Assembly (NCBI RefSeq): GCF_024385505.1
Contig: NZ_JANFLT010000005.1
Span: 372,001 to 436,000, forward strand
Direction: 5' to 3'
Source of the DNA: Arthrobacter zhaoxinii
Lineage (GTDB): Bacteria > Actinomycetota > Actinomycetes > Actinomycetales > Micrococcaceae
Length of the DNA: 64,000 nt
Shown here: piece after piece, positions 18,166 through 26,487 of the stretch
How positions within the stretch are numbered: the first letter of the stretch is position 1
Layout of the letters: each line of letters opens with the position of its first letter
The notes under the pieces: model-generated
Seen by the model: only the letters and a program-made list of their open reading frames with translations
What the model was told of the DNA's origin: nothing
Database searches by the model: none
Position numbers and translations under genes: made by a program

Positions 18166-18843
18166 GTGAGCGATATTGACGCGGCGGCGGGGCGCTACAC
18201 CACCATCGCCGCAGAGCACCGCTCCGAACTCGAGATAAAACGCTCCCGCTTCATCACCGTGCTGCGGCGCACTGAAACCGAGGAGCAGGCCCGTGCCCTG
18301 GTGGCGGACCTGCGCCGGGAGTTCCATGACGCCCGGCACCACTGCAGCGCCTTCGTGCTCGGCCCGGCCCGTGAGGTCCAGCGCTCCAGCGACGACGGCG
18401 AGCCTTCCGGCACCGCCGGCATCCCGATGCTGGAGGCACTCACCAAGCGGGAAACGTTTCGCGGGGCCACCGACCTCAGTGATATCACCGCGGTGACCGT
18501 TCGGTACTTCGGCGGCATCCTGCTTGGTGCCGGCGGACTGGTCCGTGCCTACTCTGAGTCCGTCTCCTCCGCCCTTGCCTCCGCGCCTCTGCTCCGGCGG
18601 CGCCGGATGCAGCTTTACGGCATTCCCGCAGGACACTCAGCGGCCGGACGGCTGGAAAACGATCTCCGCACGGCAGGCGTCAGCGTGCTGGGAACGGAGT
18701 ACTCGGCCGCAGGTGCCTCCATCAATGTCGCACTGCCGGACACCCCGGAAGCTCTGGCGGCCTTCCACGCACGTCTCGCCTCCTTGACCGCCGGAGCCTC
18801 CGAGCCGGTCCCCCTAGGAACAGAATGGATTGACCGTGACTGA
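18166..18843 (+). CDS. IMPACT/YigZ-family protein
   Basis: A 225-aa protein with the UPF0029 N-terminal domain. Signature segments are SSDDGEPSGTAGIPML near residue 76 and VRYFGGILLGAGGLVRAYS near 112. The C-terminal ferredoxin-like part (about residues 150-215) matches the DUF1949-type domain. E. coli YigZ and eukaryotic IMPACT belong to this family, which is linked to translation control; biochemical function in bacteria is not settled. Starts at GTG and overlaps the next gene by 14 bp. Confidence 0.9.
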   Translation: MSDIDAAAGRYTTIAAEHRSELEIKRSRFITVLRRTETEEQARALVADLRREFHDARHHCSAFVLGPAREVQRSSDDGEPSGTAGIPMLEALTKRETFRGATDLSDITAVTVRYFGGILLGAGGLVRAYSESVSSALASAPLLRRRRMQLYGIPAGHSAAGRLENDLRTAGVSVLGTEYSAAGASINVALPDTPEALAAFHARLASLTAGASEPVPLGTEWIDRD

Positions 18844-20008
18844 CCCTGTACCGGGCCGGACCGACTTTGATTTCGCCCGGCTGCGCCGCCGGCCTGACGT
18901 GGAGGCCCCCAACCTCCAGGCCTGGGACGCTGCGGACCGGCTCCTGCTGGACACGGCTGCCGCCGACCTCGAAGCGGCGGCGGACGCCGGCCGGCCGGGC
19001 GGCGTCGTCGTCATCGGCGATGCCTACGGTGCCCTGACCCTCGGAGCGGCGGCCGGTTACGGGCTGCGCAGCCTCCGCGTCCATCAGGATCCGCTGAGCG
19101 GTGAACAGGCGCTGGAGGCAAACGCCGCGGAGCTGGGGCTGGCGGACGCGTTTACGCACCATGCCCTCACGGCACCGCTCGTGAAGGGCGCCCGTGTGGT
19201 GCTGCTGCGGCTGCCGCGCTCGCTGGCGGCACTGGAAGAGATTGCGGCACTGGTCGCAGCCTCCGCCGCGCCGGACGTCACTGTGTACGCAGGGGGCCGG
19301 ATCAAGCACATGACTCCGGCCATGAACGAGGTTCTGGCGCGCTGGTTCGGCTCGGTGACGGCAGGGCTCGGGCGGCAGAAGTCTCGCGTCCTGACTGCAG
19401 CCTCTCCCCTGCCGCCGGAGCAGCGTCCGGTGACGCGTTTTCCGGTGTCCCAGCGGCACGACGTCGGGCTGGCGCAGCCGCTGGAACTCTGGGCCTACGG
19501 GGCGGCGTTCGGCGGGGCCGCGCTGGACCCGGGCACCCGGTTCCTGCTGCCGCATCTGGCCGGGGCCCGCGCAGCCGAACACGCCGTGGACCTGGGCTGC
19601 GGAACGGGAACCATTGCTGCGTACCTGGCGCTGACGCGTCCGGGCCTGCGGGTCCTGGCAACGGATCAGTCCGCCGCGGCCGCCGCGTCCGCCGAGCGGA
19701 CCCTGGCCGCCAACGGCGTGGCTGACCGCGCCGTCGTTGCCCGTGCCGATGCCCTGGCTCCGCTTCCCGATAAGTCCGAAGACCTGGTGGTGCTGAACCC
19801 GCCCTTCCACGTCGGGGCGGCGGTGTATGCCGGCATTGCCCTGAAGCTCTTCGCGGACGCCGGCCGCGTCCTCAAACCGGGCGGGGAGCTGTGGGCCGTC
19901 TGGAACAGCCACCTGTTGTACAAACCCGCCCTGACGCGGCTGGTGGGGCCCACCCGCGAGGTTGCCCGCAACCCGAAGTTCACAGTTACCGTCAGTACCC
20001 AGCGCTAA
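18830..20008 (+). CDS. RsmC/RlmG-type SAM-dependent methyltransferase
   Basis: A 392-aa tandem methyltransferase-like protein. The N-terminal half resembles a degenerate SAM fold (VVVIGDAYGALTLGAA). The C-terminal half, from about residue 205, is a 'methyltransferase small' domain with SAM motif AVDLGCGTGTIAA and the catalytic NPPFH near residue 323. NPPF marks amino-N methylation of guanine or adenine, and this two-domain layout fits rRNA guanine-N2 methyltransferases RsmC/RlmG. Possible starts are TTG at 18830 (AGGA about 10 nt upstream) and GTG at 18836. Both lie inside the previous gene, so the genes are coupled. Confidence 0.85.
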   Translation: MTVTDPVPGRTDFDFARLRRRPDVEAPNLQAWDAADRLLLDTAAADLEAAADAGRPGGVVVIGDAYGALTLGAAAGYGLRSLRVHQDPLSGEQALEANAAELGLADAFTHHALTAPLVKGARVVLLRLPRSLAALEEIAALVAASAAPDVTVYAGGRIKHMTPAMNEVLARWFGSVTAGLGRQKSRVLTAASPLPPEQRPVTRFPVSQRHDVGLAQPLELWAYGAAFGGAALDPGTRFLLPHLAGARAAEHAVDLGCGTGTIAAYLALTRPGLRVLATDQSAAAAASAERTLAANGVADRAVVARADALAPLPDKSEDLVVLNPPFHVGAAVYAGIALKLFADAGRVLKPGGELWAVWNSHLLYKPALTRLVGPTREVARNPKFTVTVSTQR

Positions 20009-20076
20009 ACGCGCGCCCTGGGAACGGAACCTCCCGCCGTTCCGGTTCCTTCACAGCGACACGCCCAAACCACCTG

Positions 20077-20090
20077 AGAGAGCGCTCTCT
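20077..20090. promoter_or_regulatory. LacI-family operator O1 (upstream)
   Basis: Perfect 14-bp palindrome AGAGAGCGCTCTCT. Its last base is the first base of the -35 element. The core GAGCGCTC is that of the CebR/CelR cellobiose-repressor operator (TGGGAGCGCTCCCA). An identical copy lies 55 bp downstream. Confidence 0.88.
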
Positions 20091-20118
20091 TGACAGTGAT
20101 CCACATCACTCCTAGGCT
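20090..20118 (+). promoter_or_regulatory. Sigma-70-type promoter of the beta-glucoside operon
   Basis: -35 TTGACA at 20090-20095, a 17-bp spacer and -10 TAGGCT at 20113-20118. Transcription should start near 20125, leaving an untranslated leader of about 170 nt. It is bracketed by the two operators. Confidence 0.85.
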
Positions 20119-20131
20119 GTGGACCAAGTCA

Positions 20132-20145
20132 AGAGAGCGCTCTCT
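20132..20145. promoter_or_regulatory. LacI-family operator O2 (downstream)
   Basis: Identical 14-bp palindrome AGAGAGCGCTCTCT, just downstream of the predicted transcription start. Centre-to-centre distance to O1 is 55 bp. Confidence 0.88.
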
Positions 20146-20292
20146 CGGTATGGAGTCTGATCCGGCTGGGCGTCTGACCCCGTTTCATCCACATAAAGTC
20201 CCGCCTCCGCGGATCCCCGCCCAGAGCACCATAACGGCACGGTCCACTGCCCGGGATTATTACTTGCTCTACCCACACACAAAGGAGTGACC

Positions 20293-21615
20293 GTGAAGAA
20301 TTTCCGACATCCCGCGGCGGCAATCGCAGGTGCCGCCGTAGTGGCACTGCTGGCCGTAGGCTGCGGCGGCGGCGGCGGCGAGGATGAGGCGGCAAGTGCC
20401 GACAATCCCGTTGAACTGACCGTCACCACCTTCGGCACCTTCGGCTATGACGATCTCTACGAAGAGTACGAGAAGGCCAATCCCGGAATCACCATCAAGC
20501 CCACCAACATCGACACCGGCGGCAACGCGCGCACTGACGCGTTCACCAAACTGTCCGCCGGCTCCGGCCTGAGTGATGTTGTAGCCATCGAAGAAGGTTG
20601 GCTCGGGGCCATCATGGAGGTCTCCGACAAGTTCGTTGACCTCAACGAGTACGGTGCCGAAGACATCAAGGACCGCTGGGTGGACTGGAAGTACGAGCAG
20701 GGCACCGACAGCGAGGGACGGGTGATCGGTTACGGCACCGACATCGGCCCCGCAGGCATGTGCTACAACGGCAAGCTGTTCGAAGCCGCCGGCATGCCCA
20801 GCGACCGCGAGTCCGTTGCGGAGCTCTTCGGCGGCGAGGACGCCACCTGGGAAACATACTTCGATCTCGGCCGCGAGTACCACGAGAAGACCGGGAAGCC
20901 CTGGTTCGACCAGAACGGCTTCGTCTGGAACTCCATGGTCAACCAGATGGACGAGGGCTACTACACCGCCGACGGTGAACTCAACATCGAAGGCAACAAG
21001 GAGATGGAGGACAAGTTCGCCCAGCTGGCTTCGGCCACCCAGGACGGCCTGTCAGCCAACCAGGAAGAATGGAACTGGGGCAACGGCCAGGGCTTCCTGG
21101 ACGGCTCGTTCGCCACGTTCGTCTGCCCCGGATGGATGCTCGGCACCATCCAGAGTTCCATTGAATCGGCAGGCGGCGGCACCGACAGCGGCTGGGACTT
21201 CGCCGATGTCTTCCCGGGCGGTGCCTCCAACTGGGGCGGCGCATTCCTCTCCGTTCCGGAAACCTCAGAGCACAAGACCGAAGCTGCAAAGCTCGCAGCA
21301 TGGCTGACCCACCCGGACCAGCAGGTCAAGCAGAGTGCTGCAGCGAACAACTTCCCCAGCACGCTTGACGCACAGAAGGAACTTGCTGAGGCTGCTGCGC
21401 CGAACGAGTACTTCAACAACGCGCCAACCGGAGCAATTCTGGCCTCCCGCGCAGAAGGCGTCATCGCGCAGTTCAAGGGTCCTGATGACTCAGTCATCCA
21501 GGAGAACGTCTTTGGCCCCGCCCTGGATCGCCTGGAAACGGGCGACACCGATACGGAAGGCGCCTGGGCGGAAGCGCTCAAGCTCCTCGACGAGCTGGTT
21601 ATCAGCAACAACTAG
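20293..21615 (+). CDS. Sugar ABC transporter substrate-binding lipoprotein (CebE-like)
   Basis: A 440-aa family-1 extracellular solute-binding protein. The N-terminus is a lipoprotein signal (MKNFRHPAAAIAGAAVVALL) with lipobox LAVGC at about residues 21-25, so it is anchored to the outer face of the membrane. The start is the GTG at 20293, with AAAGGAG 5 nt upstream; an earlier GTG at 20287 lies inside that ribosome-binding site. It is the first gene of the operon. With the GH1 enzyme and CebR-like operators the ligand is probably cellobiose or another beta-glucoside. Confidence 0.92.
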   Translation: MKNFRHPAAAIAGAAVVALLAVGCGGGGGEDEAASADNPVELTVTTFGTFGYDDLYEEYEKANPGITIKPTNIDTGGNARTDAFTKLSAGSGLSDVVAIEEGWLGAIMEVSDKFVDLNEYGAEDIKDRWVDWKYEQGTDSEGRVIGYGTDIGPAGMCYNGKLFEAAGMPSDRESVAELFGGEDATWETYFDLGREYHEKTGKPWFDQNGFVWNSMVNQMDEGYYTADGELNIEGNKEMEDKFAQLASATQDGLSANQEEWNWGNGQGFLDGSFATFVCPGWMLGTIQSSIESAGGGTDSGWDFADVFPGGASNWGGAFLSVPETSEHKTEAAKLAAWLTHPDQQVKQSAAANNFPSTLDAQKELAEAAAPNEYFNNAPTGAILASRAEGVIAQFKGPDDSVIQENVFGPALDRLETGDTDTEGAWAEALKLLDELVISNN

Positions 21616-21626
21616 CACCATCGACC

Positions 21627-21655
21627 GGGGGCCTTCGGCAGGACCGAAGGCCCCC
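21627..21655 (+). other. Intra-operon stem-loop between binding protein and permease genes
   Basis: A perfect 12-bp stem (GGGGGCCTTCGG with its complement) and a CAGGA loop, starting 11 bp after the binding-protein stop. No T tract follows, so it is not a full terminator. Such hairpins stabilise the upstream message or attenuate readthrough, giving excess binding protein over permease. Confidence 0.75.
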
Positions 21656-21674
21656 CTTGGAGTTCGAGAGTCCT

Positions 21675-22658
21675 ATGACCACTACACTAAGCCGTCCCGA
21701 CACGGCCAGCCCGGAGATCCCCCGGCCCACCTTCCGTCAACGTCTGCAGGTCTGGGACGTCAAGGCTTCCCCTTACCTGTACGTCTCCCCCTTCTTCATC
21801 GTTTTCGCGATTGTGGGGTTGTTCCCGCTCCTGTTTACCTTCTATGTCTCGGTGCACGACTGGCATCTGCTCAAAGGGCAGGGCGAGTTCGTGGGGCTGC
21901 AGAACTTCCGGGACGTGCTGGGCGACCGGTTCTTCTGGAACTCGATGCTCAACACCTTCAGCATCTTCCTCCTCTCGGCCATTCCGCAGCTGGCAGTGGC
22001 GCTGTTCCTGGCTGCAGTGCTGGACCAGCAGCTGCGGGCGCGCACCTTCTGGCGCATGAGCATCCTGCTGCCCTACGTGGTGACTCCGGTGGCCGTGGCC
22101 CTGATCTTCACCAACATGTTCGGTGAGGAGTACGGGCTGATCAACAACCTGCTGGGCAACCTGGGCATCGACCCCATCCTCTGGAAAACGGAGACGCTTC
22201 CCAGCCACTTTGCGATCGCCACGATGGTTAACTGGCGCTGGACCGGGTACAACGCCCTGATCCTCCTCGCAGCAATGCAGTCGGTTCCGCGGGATATCTA
22301 CGAATCGGCCGCGCTGGACGGTGCCGGTCCCTTCCGCCGGTTCTTCAGCATTACGCTTCCCAGCATCCGCCCCACGATGATCTTCGTGGTGATCACCTCC
22401 ACCATCGGCGGACTGCAGATCTTCTCCGAACCGCGGCTGTTCGACGCAGTGACGGCCGGCGGAAGCCAGCGCCAGTTCCAGACCACTGTGCTTTACCTCT
22501 GGGAGATGGCCTTCCAGCGCCAGAACTTCGGCGAGGCTTCTGCCATTGCCTGGCTCCTGTTCCTGATCATCGTGCTGGTAGGCCTGGTCAACTTCATGAT
22601 CTCCAAGAGCATCGCCACGGCGGACACAAAACCCCGCCGGGTTAGGAGCAAGCGATGA
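21675..22658 (+). CDS. Sugar ABC transporter permease (CebF-like)
   Basis: A 327-aa MalF-type inner-membrane permease with six predicted helices. The EAA loop that contacts the ATPase reads YESAALDGAGPFRRFFSITLP near residues 211-231. The start is the ATG at 21675, preceded by GAGAG; an in-frame TTG 18 bp upstream is less likely. No ATPase gene is in the operon, which is usual for carbohydrate uptake CUT1 systems that share an MsiK-type ATPase encoded elsewhere. The stop overlaps the next start (ATGA). Confidence 0.92.
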   Translation: MTTTLSRPDTASPEIPRPTFRQRLQVWDVKASPYLYVSPFFIVFAIVGLFPLLFTFYVSVHDWHLLKGQGEFVGLQNFRDVLGDRFFWNSMLNTFSIFLLSAIPQLAVALFLAAVLDQQLRARTFWRMSILLPYVVTPVAVALIFTNMFGEEYGLINNLLGNLGIDPILWKTETLPSHFAIATMVNWRWTGYNALILLAAMQSVPRDIYESAALDGAGPFRRFFSITLPSIRPTMIFVVITSTIGGLQIFSEPRLFDAVTAGGSQRQFQTTVLYLWEMAFQRQNFGEASAIAWLLFLIIVLVGLVNFMISKSIATADTKPRRVRSKR

Positions 22659-23572
22659 GCGTTATGCAAAGAGCCCGTGCCATACCCGGCACCGGCATCG
22701 ACTCCGGGTCAGGAAAACCGGTACGGAAATCCCGGAAGGGCGTGTCGCTGGTTGACGGCCGCCGCCCGGGCTTCCTCACCTACGGGATCCTCTTGGCTTT
22801 CCTCATCGGATCCGCCTACCCGCTGTGGTGGTCCACCGTCATAGGCAGCCGCTCCAACGAGGCGCTGGGCCTGGACTGGCCCCCGCTGCTGCCGGGAGGA
22901 AATTTCTGGAGCAATGCCGCCGAGGTCTTCGACACGGTGCCGTTCTGGAAGGCACTCGGTAACAGCATCCTGATTTCCGGGACGATCACCGTTTCCGTGG
23001 TCCTTTTCTCCACCCTGGCAGGCTACGCCTTCGCCAAGCTCAAGTTCCGCGGCAACGGCATACTGATGGTGACGGTGATCGCCACCATGGCCATCCCGAC
23101 ACAGCTGGGCATCATCCCCTTGTTTATGGTGATGCAGCGGCTGGGCTGGACGGGTGAGGTCGGTGCCGTCATCGTGCCCAGCCTGGTCACCGCGTTCGGG
23201 GTCTTCTTTATGCGCCAGTACCTCGTGGACACCATCCCCGACGAGCTGATTGAATCCGCGCGCATGGACGGGGCCAACATGATCAAGACGTTCTGGCATG
23301 TTGCCCTGCCCGCCGCGAGGCCTGCCATGGCCATCCTCAGCCTGTTCACGTTCATGATGGCGTGGACTGATTTCATGTGGCCGCTGCTGGTGCTGGGCAC
23401 CAGCAATCCGACGCTGCAGACGGCACTGAGCCAGCTGCAGTCTGCCCGGTACGTGGACTACTCCGTGGTCCTGACCGGTGCCGTCCTGGCCACCATCCCC
23501 CTGCTGATCCTCTTTGTTTTGGCAGGGAAACAACTTATATCCGGAATTATGCAGGGAGCAGTGAAGGGTTAA
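22655..23572 (+). CDS. Sugar ABC transporter permease (CebG-like)
   Basis: A 305-aa MalG-type permease with six predicted helices. The EAA loop is ELIESARMDGANMIKTFWHVALP near residues 197-219. A cytosolic N-terminal extension of about 35 residues (MSVMQRARAIPG) precedes helix 1. It overlaps the upstream permease by 4 bp and the downstream glucosidase by 1 bp (TAATG), so the three are tightly coupled. It forms the channel with the preceding permease. Confidence 0.92.
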   Translation: MSVMQRARAIPGTGIDSGSGKPVRKSRKGVSLVDGRRPGFLTYGILLAFLIGSAYPLWWSTVIGSRSNEALGLDWPPLLPGGNFWSNAAEVFDTVPFWKALGNSILISGTITVSVVLFSTLAGYAFAKLKFRGNGILMVTVIATMAIPTQLGIIPLFMVMQRLGWTGEVGAVIVPSLVTAFGVFFMRQYLVDTIPDELIESARMDGANMIKTFWHVALPAARPAMAILSLFTFMMAWTDFMWPLLVLGTSNPTLQTALSQLQSARYVDYSVVLTGAVLATIPLLILFVLAGKQLISGIMQGAVKG

Positions 23573-25029
23573 TGACGAACAATATGCCACAGCGGAACAG
23601 CTGGCCGGACGGTTTCATCTGGGGATCAGCTACCGCTGCCGCACAGATTGAGGGTGCGGCCTGGGAGGACGGAAAGGAAGATTCCGTCTGGGACGCCTTC
23701 TCCCGCATCCCGGGACGCACGCTCAACGGCCACACCCCGGAGACCGCGGTGGACCATTACCACCGGATGCCGGCCGACGTCGCCCTCATGAAGGAACTCG
23801 GCCTGGACTCCTACCGGTTCTCCACCAGCTGGGCCCGGGTCCGCCCGGGAGACCGCAGCACCAACGCCAAGGGGCTGGACTTCTACTCCCGGCTGGTGGA
23901 CGAACTCCTGGAAGCGGGAATCCTGCCCTGGCTGACCCTCTACCACTGGGACCTGCCGCAGGCACTGGAGGAAAAGGGCGGGTGGGCGAACCGCGACACG
24001 GCCTACCGTTTTGCCGAGTACGCCAATGATGTCTACACCGCCCTGGGCGACCGGGTGCAGCACTGGACCACGTTCAACGAACCGTTCTGCTCCTCCCTGC
24101 TGGGCTACGGCTCCGGCGTCCACGCGCCCGGCCGGCAGGAACCCCGTGCGGCCATCGCTGCCGTGCACCATCAGCATCTGGCGCACGGCCTGGCCGTCGC
24201 CGAACTCCGAGACCGCGGCGCCCAGCAGCTGGGCATCACACTCAACCTCAGCAACTCCATCCCCCTCGACGCCGCGGATCCGGTGGACCTGGAAGCGGCC
24301 CGGCTCTTTGATTCCCTGCAGAACCGCATCTTCCTGGACCCCATCCTTCGGGGTGCGTACCCGGAAGACACCCTGACGGATCTTGAGCCTTTCGGCCTGC
24401 GCGAAGTCATCCTCGACGGGGACCTGGAGATCATCGGGACTCCGATCGATTTCCTGGGCGTGAACCATTACCACGACGACCAGATCAGCGGGCACCCGGA
24501 CACGAGTGGTGCTGACGGCCATTCGGGAGGCTCGGGCCGGCCGGTGGCCTCACCCTGGATCGGTGCCGAACACATCACCTTCCCCACCCGGGGACTTCCC
24601 CGGACCGCCATGGGCTGGGAGGTCAACCCTGACGGGCTGCGCAGGCTCCTGGTCCGGCTGGGCGAGGAATACCCGACGCTGCCCCCGCTCTACGTCACCG
24701 AAAACGGCGCGGCCTACAACGACGCCGTGAGCACGGACGGATCGGTGCATGACCCGGAACGCACCCAGTTCATCCTGGACCACATCGCCGCCGTCGGGCG
24801 TGCCGTTGACGCCGGCGCGGATGTGCGCGGGTACTTCGTCTGGTCGCTGCTGGACAACTTCGAGTGGTCCTGGGGCTACAACAAGCGGTTCGGGATTGTG
24901 CGCGTCGATTACGACACCATGGCGCGTACGGTCAAGGACAGCGGCCACGCCTACAGTGCCCTGATTGCTGAGCTCCGCGGCACGGGTACGCATGGGCGCC
25001 GGGCTGCAGAAACCGCACCGGTTGCCTAA
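23572..25029 (+). CDS. GH1 beta-glucosidase
   Basis: A 485-aa glycoside hydrolase family 1 enzyme. The acid/base is in TTFNEPF (Glu170) and the nucleophile in YVTENGAAY (Glu377). The N-terminal family signature is FIWGSATAAAQIEGA. There is no signal peptide, so the enzyme cleaves imported cellobiose or beta-glucosides in the cytoplasm. The open frame extends upstream, but the ATG at 23572 shares a base with the permease stop and gives the standard N-terminus. A linker-like Gly/Ser/His stretch near residues 308-325 (DTSGADGHSGGSG) is unusual. Confidence 0.94.
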   Translation: MTNNMPQRNSWPDGFIWGSATAAAQIEGAAWEDGKEDSVWDAFSRIPGRTLNGHTPETAVDHYHRMPADVALMKELGLDSYRFSTSWARVRPGDRSTNAKGLDFYSRLVDELLEAGILPWLTLYHWDLPQALEEKGGWANRDTAYRFAEYANDVYTALGDRVQHWTTFNEPFCSSLLGYGSGVHAPGRQEPRAAIAAVHHQHLAHGLAVAELRDRGAQQLGITLNLSNSIPLDAADPVDLEAARLFDSLQNRIFLDPILRGAYPEDTLTDLEPFGLREVILDGDLEIIGTPIDFLGVNHYHDDQISGHPDTSGADGHSGGSGRPVASPWIGAEHITFPTRGLPRTAMGWEVNPDGLRRLLVRLGEEYPTLPPLYVTENGAAYNDAVSTDGSVHDPERTQFILDHIAAVGRAVDAGADVRGYFVWSLLDNFEWSWGYNKRFGIVRVDYDTMARTVKDSGHAYSALIAELRGTGTHGRRAAETAPVA

Positions 25030-25099
25030 GTGACCGTAAACTGGGGGCCGGCCTGCTTTTTCCGCCGGGCGGAACCGAAGTCAGTACAGGGAGATAAGA

Positions 25100-26116
25100 A
25101 TGAGTGCTGAACCCGGCAGCAGGCCGGCCCCCACCCTGGAAATGGTGGCCGCACTGGCCGGCGTTTCCCGCGCCACCGTGTCCCGCGTGGTCAACGGATC
25201 GCCGTCCGTCGCTCCGCACCTGGCCGAGTCCGTTGAGGAAGCCGTCCGGACGCTGAACTACGTGCCCAACCGTGCCGCGCGGACCCTGGCCATTCGGCGG
25301 ACGTACACGGTAACCCTGCTGGTGCCGGAGTCTACCTCCAAGGTGTTCGCCGATCCGTTCTTCGCCACCGTGGTTGAAGGCGTCACCAAGTACCTGAACA
25401 CCACCGACTACATGCTCAACATCGTCACCTCCTCGGAGGCCGATCCGGAGAAGACGCGCCGGTATTTGATGGGCGGCAACGTGGACGGCGTGCTCGTGGT
25501 TTCCCACCACAGCGGGGACCACTCCTGGGCCAGCCTGACGCACTCACTGCCGGTTGTCTTCGCCGGGCGGCCGCTGGTCAACGCCGACGAAAGCTATTTC
25601 GTGGAGGTCGACAACGAGGAAGGCGCGGTGGCGGCCACGACCCGCCTGGTGGAGGGCGGGCGACGTCACATCGCCACGATCGCCGGCCCCCAGGACATGC
25701 CGCCGGGCGTGGACCGGCTGGCCGGATGGCGCGCCGCGCTGGCTGCGGGCGGCCTGGACGACGCCCTGGTGGAAATCGGGGACTTCACCGTGACGTCCGG
25801 GGCGGCAGCCATGCGCCGCCTGCTCGAGCGGGACAAGCCGCTGGACGGCATCTTTGTTGCCAATGACCAGATGGCAGCCGGAGCCTACTCGGTCATCAAG
25901 GAGCGGGGCCTGCGCATCCCCGAGGACATCGCCGTCGTCGGCTTTGACGATGACTACTTTGCCACCAGTGTCAGCCCGGCCCTGACCACCATCCACCATC
26001 CCATCTCCGCCCTGGGGGAAAAGATGGCGGAGCTTCTTGTGGAACTCATCGAAGGCCGGCCGGCGGCACGCGTCTACCGGCTGCCCACTTCCCTGGTGCC
26101 CCGGGATTCTGCCTGA
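25100..26116 (+). CDS. LacI-family repressor (CebR-like)
   Basis: A 338-aa regulator. The helix-turn-helix is at about residues 11-32 (PTLEMVAALAGVSRATVSRVV), followed by the hinge helix YVPNRAARTLA. A periplasmic-binding-protein-like effector domain covers about 65-335. GGGAG lies 8 nt before the ATG. It follows the glucosidase by 70 bp in the same direction, and no AGAGAGCGCTCTCT site lies in that gap. It is the obvious candidate to bind O1 and O2 upstream of the transporter genes, with cellobiose or a related sugar as inducer. Confidence 0.92.
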   Translation: MSAEPGSRPAPTLEMVAALAGVSRATVSRVVNGSPSVAPHLAESVEEAVRTLNYVPNRAARTLAIRRTYTVTLLVPESTSKVFADPFFATVVEGVTKYLNTTDYMLNIVTSSEADPEKTRRYLMGGNVDGVLVVSHHSGDHSWASLTHSLPVVFAGRPLVNADESYFVEVDNEEGAVAATTRLVEGGRRHIATIAGPQDMPPGVDRLAGWRAALAAGGLDDALVEIGDFTVTSGAAAMRRLLERDKPLDGIFVANDQMAAGAYSVIKERGLRIPEDIAVVGFDDDYFATSVSPALTTIHHPISALGEKMAELLVELIEGRPAARVYRLPTSLVPRDSA

Positions 26117-26118
26117 GG

Positions 26119-26390
26119 TCAGCCCTCGCCGTCGTCCAGCATCTGCGCGAACTCATCAGGGGTGACGATCCTGATGCCCAGCTGCTGGGCCTTGAGGAAC
26201 TTGCGGCTCCCTGGGTGATGCGGCAAGGCCGTTGGCTGTTTCGTAGGCAAGGACCGCGGCGCGGAGGCGGTCGAAACGGTCGGCGGACATTTCCTCGACG
26301 TCGGTTCGCTCATAGGCCCTGGCCGCGGAAAGGGCCCGGGCTACGGACTGCTCGTAGTTCCCGGCCGTAATCTCCGGCCAGGCAGGTGAA
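26119..26390 (-). pseudogene. Decayed gene with the C-terminal part of a BRCT domain
   Basis: Two overlapping minus-strand frames look like pieces of one protein. One carries NYEQSVARALSAARAYE and DRFDRLRAAVLAYETANGLA. The other carries PGSRKFLKAQQLGIRIVTP and DEFAQMLDD, which resembles the end of a BRCT domain (as in ligase or exonuclease proteins). The first 40-50 residues of a BRCT domain are missing between them, so a deletion with frame change is likely. It sits between the convergent LacI gene and the rpsA terminator. Confidence is limited because the pieces are short. Confidence 0.5.
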
Positions 26391-26403
26391 AGACACGCCC
26401 GCA

Positions 26404-26440
26404 CACAAAAGCGGACCCCCACCAAAGTGGAGGTCCGCTG
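26404..26440 (-). terminator. rpsA terminator
   Basis: Inverted repeat AGCGGACC (26410-26417) with GGTCCGCT (26432-26439), with further internal pairing CCAC/GTGG. On the minus strand it is followed by TTTTGTGTG. It lies about 50 bp after the rpsA stop. Confidence 0.8.
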
Positions 26441-26487
26441 ATGGCGGTTACGCGGTCCGGGTTACCGGACTGCGGAACCTGGGGGAA

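Noticed and set aside
20021-20049. GGAACGGAAC/GTTCCGGTTCC hairpin after the methyltransferase gene
   Set aside because: Bulged stem without a T run; it could be a weak terminator, but the evidence is poor.
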